Assembly (NCBI GenBank): GCA_902784435.1
Contig: CACZUR010000022.1
Location: 1-49,809, forward strand
Length of the DNA: 49,809 nt
Reading direction: 5' to 3'
Source: an uncultured Bacteroidia bacterium
GTDB lineage: Bacteria > Bacteroidota > Bacteroidia > Bacteroidales > UBA932
A model generated the notes under the pieces. That model saw only the letters and a program-made list of their open reading frames with translations, made no database searches and was not told the origin of the DNA. Positions within the stretch are counted from its first letter, which is position 1, and every line of letters begins with the position of its first letter. The translations under genes and the position numbers were made by a program. This document shows positions 14,010-23,421 of this stretch, one piece after another.

Positions 14010-16313
14010 ATGAGACGCTATCTATTACTCGCATTCATTCCGCTCGCAGCCCTGGTCGGGTGCCAGCGGGAACCCTCGCCGGAAGACCTGCAGATGCAGG
14101 AGGTGAAGACCCAGTTCGTCTTCAACATTTCCGGGCACCGCACGCCTTCTACCAAGCAGTCTGCCGCCGCCACCCAAGCCGACGGCAACTTCCGGGGCAT
14201 CGACAGGGGTAAATTATTTACCTATGTGCTCCCGCAGGATGGCAAGTATCTGACAGAGGACAAAAAAGCCAATAAAGGGTACGACCTGTCCCGCTTCATG
14301 AATTCCGCCACCGCTTCCGCCTTCTCTTCCCGCCGAATCCTGGAGATGATGCTGCCTCTGGGCACCAACACCCTGCTGTTTTACGGCCGGGGAGCCAACA
14401 CAGCGGTTCCGGAAGGCTCCAGCTTCAGCCAGGCGGACTATTTTGGCAAACTGGACGCCTATGACATCACCGAAGAGGTTGGTTCGGCCAATTTCAAACT
14501 GGGCAAGCGTCTGGAAAAAGAGTCCGATTTCAAGATGACGGAAAACCTGATTGCCGGCATCCTGACGGTGATCATGAACACCACCATCAAGAGCGGCGCC
14601 CATTTCGATGCCACGCAAATCCCGGGCGGCACAGGAAGTCTTCCCCCCTATGGTTTTGAGATCACCCTGACCAAAGACATCAGCTGGGCCGACTACGCCG
14701 GGACCGTAAGCCCTTACGACGGCGGAGATCCGGACCCCCTGGAAGAGAAACTGTCCTATCTGTACAAGCAGATGACCACCATCCATACCGGCGACGGAGA
14801 ACTGCGCGCCGGCTCTACGGAGGCCGTCCTGAAAATAGTGACGGACCTCTGGTCGGTTATCAATTCGGTGCGCTGGGCCATTCCCACCTCGGAAGCGGAG
14901 GCCGTGGCCAAATTCTTTGCCCAGACCGTGAACGTCCATATCGGCCAGTACTTCTCCGGCACGCTGGCCACAGAGGGCGGCAGTGCCACGGAAGTGTCGT
15001 TCGATGCCCTGAAGGACACCCAGACCGACCCTGTGGTGTATGGTATCATCCACTACCTCGTGGCCGACACCTTCTGGCCCGCCGACGTCCCGACTATGTA
15101 TCAGGTGACCGAGACGGCGTTGAACAAACTGGACGCGACGGTCATCACATCTTTCCCCTCCTACTTCAATATCCCCCGGGGAGCCTCCTATATGGCTTTC
15201 AATACGGAAGGCAAGTACTTCTACTATCCCCAGGCGTTTAACGTGAGTGCCTTCGACGGACAGCCCAAAGACGAAACGGACGCCAATACGGTAACCTACA
15301 ATGCCGGCAATTATTATTACCCGGCAGAGCTGCTGTATTTTGGGAACAGCCCCATCCGCGTGTCGGACCAGGAACATAAGACGGGCGATTATCCCACCAC
15401 CGCCACGGACTGGATGAAAGACACCAACTGGCCCGCGTCTGTGAGCGGGCAGTCCGGCACCAAAGACTGGGAATCCGACAAACATGTCCTTTCCAGCACC
15501 CGCAGCGTGGCCATGAAATACAACATCCATTACGGCGTGTCCATGCTGGAAACCAAAGTGGGTTATTCGAGTGCCGTCATCACATCCCATGAACTGCTGG
15601 ACAACAACCATTATGTACAGCACGTCACCAACGGCATTGCACTGGATTCCCCGGACGAGCCGGACAAGAAGATTGTAGTGACGGATGGTTCCTTCAAACT
15701 GACCGGCATTATCATCGGCGGTCAGACGCAGAATGTAGACTGGGATTTCCTTCCCGCCAAGGACCCCACCGAAAACAAACTGGTGACCGGCTTTATCTAT
15801 GACAAGGCCATCACGACAGAAAGCGCGAGTGTTCCGCTCAATGACGGATCGACCTTCGAGCCCAACTATACGGTGGTGTTTGACAACTACAACAAGGCCG
15901 AGGCCGATAAAGGCACTGAAGGGAAACAGGACAAAGTTTACGTGGCCCTGGAATTCCAGAACAACACCGGCCAGGATTTCTACGGCAACTTCAACCTGAT
16001 CCGCAATGGCGGCTTTTTCTACCTCATCGCAGAGATGGATCCTGCCGACAAGACCGTAACGTGGCCGACGGACGGTTACAGGATTCCTCCGTACGACAAG
16101 GTGGTGCCCCGTATCTTTATCCAGGATTACGTGACCAAGGCCACCTTCAAGTTTGACACGCATTCGCTCAAGTACGCCTACCTCACCGTTCCGGACCTCC
16201 GGGCCAGTTCCCTTACCCTGGGCCTGTCCGTGGATATCAACTGGAACAACGGCCTGGTTTACGAAGACCTGATCATGGGCGGCGGCCAGCCGGATTACAA
16301 CAACGGTAACTAG
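14010..16313 (+). CDS. Fimbrillin/Mfa-like lipoprotein 1
   Basis: A 767-residue surface lipoprotein: signal MRRYLLLAFIPLAALVGC (Cys18), then a short spacer and FVFNISGHRTPSTKQ, the fimbrillin-type N-terminal strand region. The C-terminal half carries blocks shared with the genes at 16334 and 19895: YYPAELLYFGNSPIR, STRSVAMKYNIHYG, FKLTGIIIGGQ, FIQDYVTKATF, YLTVPDLRASSLTLGLSVD. These mark it as one of three paralogues, probably pilin or pilin-like subunits assembled after lipoprotein export and N-terminal cleavage, as known for type V pili. At 767 residues it is much longer than FimA or Mfa1 (about 350-560). It sits 9 nt after the DUF3575 gene. Confidence 0.8.
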   Translation: MRRYLLLAFIPLAALVGCQREPSPEDLQMQEVKTQFVFNISGHRTPSTKQSAAATQADGNFRGIDRGKLFTYVLPQDGKYLTEDKKANKGYDLSRFMNSATASAFSSRRILEMMLPLGTNTLLFYGRGANTAVPEGSSFSQADYFGKLDAYDITEEVGSANFKLGKRLEKESDFKMTENLIAGILTVIMNTTIKSGAHFDATQIPGGTGSLPPYGFEITLTKDISWADYAGTVSPYDGGDPDPLEEKLSYLYKQMTTIHTGDGELRAGSTEAVLKIVTDLWSVINSVRWAIPTSEAEAVAKFFAQTVNVHIGQYFSGTLATEGGSATEVSFDALKDTQTDPVVYGIIHYLVADTFWPADVPTMYQVTETALNKLDATVITSFPSYFNIPRGASYMAFNTEGKYFYYPQAFNVSAFDGQPKDETDANTVTYNAGNYYYPAELLYFGNSPIRVSDQEHKTGDYPTTATDWMKDTNWPASVSGQSGTKDWESDKHVLSSTRSVAMKYNIHYGVSMLETKVGYSSAVITSHELLDNNHYVQHVTNGIALDSPDEPDKKIVVTDGSFKLTGIIIGGQTQNVDWDFLPAKDPTENKLVTGFIYDKAITTESASVPLNDGSTFEPNYTVVFDNYNKAEADKGTEGKQDKVYVALEFQNNTGQDFYGNFNLIRNGGFFYLIAEMDPADKTVTWPTDGYRIPPYDKVVPRIFIQDYVTKATFKFDTHSLKYAYLTVPDLRASSLTLGLSVDINWNNGLVYEDLIMGGGQPDYNNGN

Positions 16314-16333
16314 AATAATAATAACAATATAAT

Positions 16334-18832
16334 ATGAATATGATTAAACACAGTATTCCCGTCATTGGCACCATGGTGCTGATGGCCCTGGTCTCCTGCC
16401 AGCGCGAGGGCGACAGGACGGTGGCTCCCAACCCCTCCTACGACCCGGAGACCAACAGCGTTAGAACGGAGTTCGTGCTCAATGTGTCCACCGCTACCGG
16501 CAAAGACACCAAGACCACGGCCAAATTCGCACAGGCGGGCGAAAACCCGGAATTCCTGGGTATGACCGACGTACATCTGCTCACCTACGAGCTTTCGCAC
16601 AGCAACGCCGACCATGGCACTTTCTTCTTCTCGCCCATCCGCGAGCAGAAGCCCGTACAGCCCAACCGTGACTACAATCTGGGCACCCTCTTCGCCGCCG
16701 GTGCCGTGACATCGGAAAAGTCGTCCCGTACCCTGGAACTGGCACTCCCGCTGGGAACCAATGCCGTATTGCTGTATGGCAAGGCCGCCAAGACCGAGTC
16801 GGACGACCTGCAGGGCAAGGTTGCCATCAGCGGCAAATCCAACGACCTCACTTCGCTCACCTTCGCCCTGCAGCCCAGGCTGGAGAGCAAGGCGGCCTTT
16901 GATGCCGGCACCTTCTTCCTTTCCCGCATGATTTCCTCTTTCCTGACCGCCGGTCTGGTGGACGAGAGTTCTTTCTATAAGCCCGCTACCGGGGCCACGA
17001 ACCGCAGCTACGCTTTCTGGTGGCCCACGCCCTCAGAGGCCGATGCCGAAGAACTCCCTGCCAATCCTACGGACCAGCAGGCTGCCACGGTGAACGGAAC
17101 GGACTATGTGTTCTATGCCGGTGAGCTTTCCTGGAAACAGCTGGGAACCATGTACCGCTATCAGATTGACGGAGACGATGCCACCAATCCCAATCTGGTG
17201 GTCAAGACCAGCGCGCCCGGCGACAAGGCTGTATACATGGACTTTGCCGCACTGAACGAAGTACTGGGCAATGCTTATTATTCCCTCGTGGACATCAAGG
17301 AAAATACCACTTCCGGCCTGAAAGAACTGCGTGCCGGCAGCGCCCAGGCTGTCCTGAGCATCATGCAGGATCTGTATTCCATCGTGGAAAGGGCCAAGCT
17401 GGCCGGCCCTACCACCTGGTCGGAAAAAGCGGCACAACTGCTGGCCGTCCAGATTGACGAAAGGATGATCGGTGATGGCAAGGACGGGAAGTATTATGGC
17501 TTCTTCCAGTTTAAGAACGGTGTCCTGGATTTCGCAAGGGATGCCAATGGCGCCTTCGACATCGCTTATCTGAAGAAGGCCATCGAGCAGAACTGCTCGT
17601 CCTCCGACTGGAGCGCCAACAGCAGCGTGGTCCTGGCCAACCTGAACGAAGAGTACTTCTATTCCGAAGGCAAGACGCCCGGTTTCCCCGTGAATGTGGG
17701 ACTGCCCTTCGGCGCCGCCATCATGGTTTGCAATGTAGACGCAGGCATTGACAAGGTGGACCAGTTCAGGTATACCGAAGACATTCCCGCCTACGGCTTT
17801 GGAACGACCACCTTCCCCATTGCCAATTACCGTTATCCGGCCGAGCTCATGTACTTTGGCAATTCCTCCATCCGCACATCCAACCAGACCAAGAAGGCCG
17901 GAGACTATCCTTCTTCCGTGGATGCCTGGGATTCCGAAGACAAGTGGACGGGCTGGTCTCCCAACGCAAAGGTGGCCTCCGACACCCGCAGCGTAGCCAT
18001 GACCAACAACATCAACTACGGCACCGCACTGCTGGCCTCTTCGGTCAAGTTCAGCGACGAAGTGGTGAACAATGGTTATCTCCTGGATAACAATGCCGCC
18101 CTGCACGACGGTGAAGATGACCTGAAGATTTCCATCACAGGAAATAACAATTCTTCGCCCTTCAAGATTACAGGCATCGTCGTGGGCGGCCAGTGTGACA
18201 AGGTGGGCTGGAATTACATCCGCATGCCCGACGGCAGCGTTTACGACGAAAGCGGTTACGACACCACCAACGAGAAGTTCTATGGCTTCACCTACGAGAA
18301 GGACCCCTTCGACAAGATGATTTACGACAAGGTGCTCACGGACTACTATGTAGGACAGACCACTGCCCCCATCTACACGCTCGTCTGGGACAACTATGAC
18401 CCTGAGAAGAAGGCTTCCGAGCAGAGCGACGTCTATGTGGGCATCGAAGTGTTGAACGAAGGCGACGACTTCTGGGGCGAGATGAACCTCATCCGTCACG
18501 GCGGCACCTTCTACCTGCTGGGTAAGCTGGATCTTTCCGTAGCCGTCGCTACGGCCCGCGGAAACAATGCTTCCGCGTTCACGAGCCTGGACCGCAAGTA
18601 TTACTGCTATCCTCCCTACAACCCTGTCACCGGAGAGACCATCAACGCTCCCCGCGTGTTCATGCAGGACTATCTTACCAAAGCCAACCTGATTCTGGGA
18701 ACAGACGCGCTCAAGCACGCCTACATGACCGTTCCTGACCTGCGCTCCAGCCAGATTTCCCTGGGTGTTTCCATCGATATGAACTGGACGCCCGGCCTGG
18801 CCTTCGACGTGAACATGGGTTGGTTGGAATAA
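16334..18832 (+). CDS. Fimbrillin/Mfa-like lipoprotein 2
   Basis: An 832-residue lipoprotein (signal MNMIKHSIPVIGTMVLMALVSC, Cys22), paralogous to the preceding gene. Shared blocks include YRYPAELMYFGNSSIRTS, DTRSVAMTNNINYG, FKITGIVVGGQ, MQDYLTKANLILGTDALK and YMTVPDLRSSQISLGVSID. The mature N-terminus has VRTEFVLNVSTATGKDTK. As the longest of the three paralogues, it could be the major subunit or a minor accessory pilin; the sequence does not decide. It lies 20 nt after its paralogue. Sequence conservation is strongest in the last 350 residues, the half that in fimbrillins carries the C-terminal assembly strands. Confidence 0.8.
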   Translation: MNMIKHSIPVIGTMVLMALVSCQREGDRTVAPNPSYDPETNSVRTEFVLNVSTATGKDTKTTAKFAQAGENPEFLGMTDVHLLTYELSHSNADHGTFFFSPIREQKPVQPNRDYNLGTLFAAGAVTSEKSSRTLELALPLGTNAVLLYGKAAKTESDDLQGKVAISGKSNDLTSLTFALQPRLESKAAFDAGTFFLSRMISSFLTAGLVDESSFYKPATGATNRSYAFWWPTPSEADAEELPANPTDQQAATVNGTDYVFYAGELSWKQLGTMYRYQIDGDDATNPNLVVKTSAPGDKAVYMDFAALNEVLGNAYYSLVDIKENTTSGLKELRAGSAQAVLSIMQDLYSIVERAKLAGPTTWSEKAAQLLAVQIDERMIGDGKDGKYYGFFQFKNGVLDFARDANGAFDIAYLKKAIEQNCSSSDWSANSSVVLANLNEEYFYSEGKTPGFPVNVGLPFGAAIMVCNVDAGIDKVDQFRYTEDIPAYGFGTTTFPIANYRYPAELMYFGNSSIRTSNQTKKAGDYPSSVDAWDSEDKWTGWSPNAKVASDTRSVAMTNNINYGTALLASSVKFSDEVVNNGYLLDNNAALHDGEDDLKISITGNNNSSPFKITGIVVGGQCDKVGWNYIRMPDGSVYDESGYDTTNEKFYGFTYEKDPFDKMIYDKVLTDYYVGQTTAPIYTLVWDNYDPEKKASEQSDVYVGIEVLNEGDDFWGEMNLIRHGGTFYLLGKLDLSVAVATARGNNASAFTSLDRKYYCYPPYNPVTGETINAPRVFMQDYLTKANLILGTDALKHAYMTVPDLRSSQISLGVSIDMNWTPGLAFDVNMGWLE

Positions 18833-18839
18833 TCTCCTG

Positions 18840-19892
18840 ATGCCTGTTCCCGTGCAAAAAGCCTGGAAACATATTGTCCTGTCGTTCCTCGCGGCTGCAG
18901 CCCTCACGGGCTGCGGCCTCGTGGACGAGGACATGAGCGACTGCGAAACCGACTATCGTATCGATTATCAGTTGCGGCTGGTTACCAACATGACCACCGA
19001 ACTGCAGACGCAGTTGGGCCTGCAAACAGACCTTTCCCTGGCCACGGCACTGAAAACCTATTTGTCCGACATCTTCACGGATTATGCCCACGACGTAGAC
19101 CTTTCCTTCTATGACGTGGGAGAGAATCCTCTCCGGCTGCACCACGAGCGCCATATCATGGACGACAACAGTTCCAGTTACACCCTGTATATCCCCGTGC
19201 GCAAGTATATGCACCTGGGGGTGGCCAATCTGGACGGATGCCCGACGGTGAGCCTGGAGCAGGACGAACGGTCCAATACGGCCCGCCTGCATCAGCAGGT
19301 GGCCGACACCCTGCCTCCCCACCGGAAGGGCCTCTTCACAGCCCGTCTCCCGATGGATATCAAGGAAGGGGTGGACCAGCACTTCGACGTGCACCTGTAT
19401 ATGGCCAACTGCGCATCGGCCCTGGTGCTGGATACGCTGGGCAGCCATATAAAAGATATCAAGGTATATACGGCCGGTTTTGCCACAGACTTCGACCTGG
19501 CCGACAGCACCTATCACTACCTGTACACGCCTATTTTCCGCACGGACAAAGTGGATATCCCGGACGCATCTTCTTCGAAGCTGTGCTTTGCATCGGTCAC
19601 CTTCCCGTCCAGGACGGCGGCCGACACCAAGGTGATCATCGAGACCACCGACCCCTTCGTGACAGAAGATGCCGCCCAGACCCTCTGGCAGTACCGCGTA
19701 TACACCACCCTGCAGGACAACTCGGTGACGGAAACCCTCCTGAGCCTGAAGCAGTCCCTCCAGGCCGGACAGTTCAAAGTTTTGACGGCCAACGTATATG
19801 AAAACGGCACTATATCGCCCTCAGACCCGACAGTCGGTGTATCCGTCACCATGGACTGGGATCCCGGTCTGGAAGTGGACGTAGTGTTTTAA
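18840..19892 (+). CDS. FimB/Mfa2-type fimbrial anchor lipoprotein
   Basis: A 350-residue lipoprotein with signal AAAALTGC (Cys25) followed by GLVDEDMSDCETDYRIDYQL. The D/M-SDC element a few residues after the lipid Cys is the hallmark of FimB/Mfa2 proteins, which end and anchor type V pili in the outer membrane and regulate their length. The length is close to the family's usual 300-330. Two beta domains follow, with YTLYIPVRKYMHLGVANLDG in the first and VSVTMDWDPGLEVDVVF at the end. It is in the middle of the operon, 7 nt after fimbrillin-like 2 and 2 nt before fimbrillin-like 3. Best assigned of the pilus genes. Confidence 0.85.
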   Translation: MPVPVQKAWKHIVLSFLAAAALTGCGLVDEDMSDCETDYRIDYQLRLVTNMTTELQTQLGLQTDLSLATALKTYLSDIFTDYAHDVDLSFYDVGENPLRLHHERHIMDDNSSSYTLYIPVRKYMHLGVANLDGCPTVSLEQDERSNTARLHQQVADTLPPHRKGLFTARLPMDIKEGVDQHFDVHLYMANCASALVLDTLGSHIKDIKVYTAGFATDFDLADSTYHYLYTPIFRTDKVDIPDASSSKLCFASVTFPSRTAADTKVIIETTDPFVTEDAAQTLWQYRVYTTLQDNSVTETLLSLKQSLQAGQFKVLTANVYENGTISPSDPTVGVSVTMDWDPGLEVDVVF

Positions 19893-19894
19893 CC

Positions 19895-21787
19895 ATGCGC
19901 AGATTCACCGGCATACTGCTTCTCGTGCTGGCCCTTTCTTGTTCCAGGAAAGGGTCTGCCGACATTTTGTCGGTAGAAGATGTGATCTCCCAGCCGGTGC
20001 AACTGGCCTTCGGCATCGGCGGAGATGCTTCCGCCACCAAGGGAAATCCCTCCGTCCTCACGGAAATGGCCGACATTCCGGCATTCCGGGGCATCGACCA
20101 GGTGTATATCCTCCCGTTTGCCAAGCGTAGCGCAAATCCCCAGACCGAAGCCATAGAGGCCGCCGACGAAAGCCTGTACCACATGGGCGCCCTGCCGGGC
20201 CTATCTACGAACGCGCAGGGGAAACTGTGGCATCTGTATCCCAATACGCAGGTGGCGCTGCCCCGCATGACGGCGTCCGTGCTGGTATACGGAGCATCGC
20301 CCGTTGGAACGGAAGGCAGCGACGTCGTGCTCCGGCATAAATACGGTGCCCTGACCCCCGTGGGCTTCGGCCCCATGAGCACCCTGCGCAAGGCCGCCAA
20401 CATAGGCTTTGAACCCGTGGTCATCCGGGCCGATGTCCCGGAAGAAGGCCAGACGCTGGCCGATATCCTGAATGGAATCGTGCAGGGAGCCACCTACACC
20501 GTTCCCTATTATTACAAATTGGAAAACGAGATTGTCCAGACGGGTGAGAGCATTTCCCGCACCTGGGACGAGAGCATCGACGACGCCCGGCTGCTGGAAT
20601 GGTTCCAGTGGTTTACCAACAACGGAAAGCTCATGCCCGGATCGGGGCCCGTGGTAGAGTATCTGATTGGCGCGCTGCGGCGTCTGCTGGCAGATTACTC
20701 CTATTACGACCTGCTGACTCCCGTCACGCATTCCCGGGACGGAAAGCGGTATCAGGCCTACTCGGATGCGGCCTGCCAGACACCGCTGATGATGAGCGAC
20801 GTGTACGACGGGCTCCGGGACTTCCTGCGCGAACGCATCACTGCGCTCACCGCCACTACCCAGGAGCAGGCGGCCGTCATGAAATGGGAGGACGGAAACC
20901 TGCAGTTTGTCTCGGAAAGCCTGCACAAGTATCCCCAGCCCTACGGCCTGCCGGACGGCAGCGCCGTCATCCGCTGGGACGGCGTGGCGTTCAAGCCCGT
21001 GGGAGCTTCCCTGGAAGGCGTGGCGCCCATGAATGCATACTGCTATCCGCCCCGTCTGTGGTATTATGCCAATACCAGCATCAGTACCCTGGACGCCCCG
21101 GCCGACGACCTGTATGCCAGCAGCGACACCTGGGAACAGATTCTGGAAGGCTATACCTCCGGCCGGGTGGTGTATGCCAGCACGGAATCCGTGGCCCTGG
21201 ACCGGAAACTGCAATACAGCTGCGGCATGCTCATGCTCACCGTCCGCTGCTCATCGGCCACGCTGGACGACGGCGACGGCCTTCCCGCCACCACCGTTAC
21301 CGTAGGAGAAAAGACCTTCCCGCTCACCGGTGTCATCGTGGGTGGACAGAAGGCCCTCTCCTTCGATTTCACCCCCGTTACGGGTAGCAAAGAGTATTTC
21401 CTGTACGACAACCAGGTGCCTGCCGTCTACCTGGTGCAGGCCGCTGGAAAAGCCGGCCTTGACCAGGTGCGCTGCTTTGTTTCCCAGACCGAAGAAAAGA
21501 AAGACATTTACCTGTGCCTGGAGTTCTGCAACGACAGCGGAAAGGCTTTCGTGGGGGCCGACGGCACGGTGAATCCCGGTTCCAAATTCTATCTGGTGGG
21601 CAGTCTGCCCCACCGGGACGCCTCCGTTTTCCAGAAGGACTACACCACGGAAGTCAACTGTGTGATACCCTCTTTGGCCGAAGCCCACTGCGCCATCCCC
21701 GATTTGGAAATGCCGCGCCTCTCCGTGGGCCTGGAAGTGGAGAGCAACTGGATCCAGTCCACATCGTCATCCCTTATCCTGTACTGA
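19895..21787 (+). CDS. Fimbrillin/Mfa-like lipoprotein 3
   Basis: A 630-residue lipoprotein (MRRFTGILLLVLALSC, Cys16). After GGDASATKGNPSV it follows the scheme of the two upstream paralogues: YCYPPRLWYYANTSIST, STESVALDRKLQYSCG, FPLTGVIVGGQ, VFQKDYTTEVNC, HCAIPDLEMPRLSVGLEVE. It is shorter and more diverged than the other two, and the C-terminal strand ends ESNWIQSTSSSLILY. An accessory pilin is likely. Its stop overlaps the next start by one base (TGATG at 21785-21789), showing translational coupling. Confidence 0.78.
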   Translation: MRRFTGILLLVLALSCSRKGSADILSVEDVISQPVQLAFGIGGDASATKGNPSVLTEMADIPAFRGIDQVYILPFAKRSANPQTEAIEAADESLYHMGALPGLSTNAQGKLWHLYPNTQVALPRMTASVLVYGASPVGTEGSDVVLRHKYGALTPVGFGPMSTLRKAANIGFEPVVIRADVPEEGQTLADILNGIVQGATYTVPYYYKLENEIVQTGESISRTWDESIDDARLLEWFQWFTNNGKLMPGSGPVVEYLIGALRRLLADYSYYDLLTPVTHSRDGKRYQAYSDAACQTPLMMSDVYDGLRDFLRERITALTATTQEQAAVMKWEDGNLQFVSESLHKYPQPYGLPDGSAVIRWDGVAFKPVGASLEGVAPMNAYCYPPRLWYYANTSISTLDAPADDLYASSDTWEQILEGYTSGRVVYASTESVALDRKLQYSCGMLMLTVRCSSATLDDGDGLPATTVTVGEKTFPLTGVIVGGQKALSFDFTPVTGSKEYFLYDNQVPAVYLVQAAGKAGLDQVRCFVSQTEEKKDIYLCLEFCNDSGKAFVGADGTVNPGSKFYLVGSLPHRDASVFQKDYTTEVNCVIPSLAEAHCAIPDLEMPRLSVGLEVESNWIQSTSSSLILY

Positions 21788-23421
21788 TGCGTTGGGGAAG
21801 CTTCATATCGCTTTTGCTGCCGGCAGTGCTTTTCACCGCCTGCCAGCGGGAGACGTCCCAGCCCGAGAACCATGAGCTGGGCATCTTCCTGTCCACGCCC
21901 GCCGCATCGGCCACCAAGGCCAGCGTAGGCCCGGTGGCCCCCGAGGCAGACTTCGAGGCAGACTTCGAGACCGCCCTGCACAGCCTGGAGGTATGGGTGT
22001 TCGAGAGCGAAGGCAACCATGCGCTGGTGGCGCATCGCCTGCTGGAAACGGGCGAACTTCCCCAGCCGGGCCGCCTGCAGTATTATGCCGTACCGGTGTC
22101 GGCCGATTTCGCCCGCACCCGGCCCGACGTAGATGTCTTCGCACTGGCCAATGCCGCTTCCATCGGGCTGGATGCGAATTCTACCGGAGTGCAGCTGGAT
22201 GCGAATTCTACCTGGCAGGAGGTAAAAGAAGCCGCCTTCGGCGCGGATGGCGCCCGCGATTACTTTGGCATAAGCAGCCCTGTCCGGGCCGTGCGCACCG
22301 TGGTGCACAACGACGAAACAGATACCGACGAGGTGCAGATATCGGCCGATGAACGCCTCACCGCCAACGGACTTCCCATGAGCGGCGTGGGCATGGGCAT
22401 GGCGGTACAGGGAGAAGACCCGGTGCTGCGGCTGGAAAAAGTGACCTTGCAGCGCGCCGTTTCCAAGCTTCGCTACGTTTTCTGCAAGACGGCCAGTGAA
22501 GAGGAGGATGTGATCGTCATCAACAGCATCACCCTGAACGGCAAAACTTTCCCGGTGAACGAATATGTATTCCCGTCATCGGCCCCGTTCCATATCGTCG
22601 GGGACACTTACCAGGAGGAGGGATTCCCTCTCTCCTTTGGAGCGTCCTGGGCCCTATGCAGCAACGAACGCCCCGAAAAACTGGTGTACACAGGACAGGG
22701 CGCCGCCTCTTACGAGACGCTGCTGAACGACGCCATTGCCACCCGGCAGCTCACGGACCTGGGCACCACCTACCTGCGGGAAACAGACAAGCTCCTGAAG
22801 GGCTCTGTCACGTTTACCATCAACGACAACCCGCCCAGCACCAGGACCTTCACCATGGATCCGGAGCAGTTCGACTATGACTTTGCCCGCAACCATACCT
22901 GGACGCTGTACGGATATTTCCTGAGCGGCCGCCGCCTGCAGCTTTCCGTCCGGGCCCTGCCCTGGGATTACAACGAGTACCATGTGGATTTTGCCAGCGG
23001 CGCACTGGTGGCCTGGCCCTTCCAGCTGGACGAGGAAACGCGGAAGTGGATGATAGAGGACGAGCAGCAGGAGAACGTCTATATTGTGAACATCCCCGGC
23101 GGCCATATGGCCCGCGGCTCCGTGAGAATCACCAATCCCACCGGAGGAAAGCTGTTCATCCGGGGGCTCGGGGAGCAGAGCGCCTTTGAAATCAAACCGG
23201 ACATCTGTACCATTGACGCCACGGAAAACGACGGACAGATAGACATTACCATCGGCCGGAATCCGGACTTTACCGGAGACTACAGCGGAAAATCCATCGT
23301 GCTGTCCTTCGCCGTGGAGCTGAACGGGGACGATGTGGTATCGGTAGACGGAGAAGGCCGCGTCATAGACGCCAACTCGGAACTGCTCCAGGGAGAAACC
23401 TATAAGTTTGTACTTCAATGA
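21787..23421 (+). CDS. Pilus-operon lipoprotein, FimC/Mfa3-like position
   Basis: A 544-residue lipoprotein starting at the ATG overlapping the previous stop; signal MRWGSFISLLLPAVLFTAC (Cys19). The mature N-terminus has TPAASATKASVGPV, and the middle has LEVWVFESEGNHALVAHRLL, which resembles the first beta domain of Mfa-like and FimB-type accessory subunits. The C-terminal 120 residues (VRITNPTGGKLFIRGLGEQ) look like a separate beta sandwich. It is not clearly a paralogue of fimbrillin-like 1-3. By gene order it corresponds to the accessory subunits downstream of the anchor in fim/mfa loci. Two short in-frame duplications (21943-21966 and 22168-22212) add four and nine residues. The stop overlaps the next start by four bases. 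Confidence 0.75.
   Translation: MRWGSFISLLLPAVLFTACQRETSQPENHELGIFLSTPAASATKASVGPVAPEADFEADFETALHSLEVWVFESEGNHALVAHRLLETGELPQPGRLQYYAVPVSADFARTRPDVDVFALANAASIGLDANSTGVQLDANSTWQEVKEAAFGADGARDYFGISSPVRAVRTVVHNDETDTDEVQISADERLTANGLPMSGVGMGMAVQGEDPVLRLEKVTLQRAVSKLRYVFCKTASEEEDVIVINSITLNGKTFPVNEYVFPSSAPFHIVGDTYQEEGFPLSFGASWALCSNERPEKLVYTGQGAASYETLLNDAIATRQLTDLGTTYLRETDKLLKGSVTFTINDNPPSTRTFTMDPEQFDYDFARNHTWTLYGYFLSGRRLQLSVRALPWDYNEYHVDFASGALVAWPFQLDEETRKWMIEDEQQENVYIVNIPGGHMARGSVRITNPTGGKLFIRGLGEQSAFEIKPDICTIDATENDGQIDITIGRNPDFTGDYSGKSIVLSFAVELNGDDVVSVDGEGRVIDANSELLQGETYKFVLQ
21943..21966 (+). repeat. In-frame 12-bp tandem duplication
   Basis: GAGGCAGACTTC occurs twice in a row, giving EADF-EADF in the lipoprotein of 21787-23421. 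It is a perfect, recent-looking duplication. Confidence 0.8.
22168..22212 (+). repeat. In-frame 27-bp period repeat
   Basis: The 18-mer CTGGATGCGAATTCTACC is repeated exactly 27 bp later (22168-22185 and 22195-22212), giving LDANSTGVQ-LDANSTWQE. The exact synonymous codons show recent duplication in a surface protein. Confidence 0.8.

Noticed and set aside
14214-16163. Long minus-strand frames opposite the fimbrillin-like genes (also 17033-18934 and 27032-28678)
   Set aside because: They are antisense shadows. The plus-strand proteins have lipoprotein signals and paralogous blocks; the minus frames have none.
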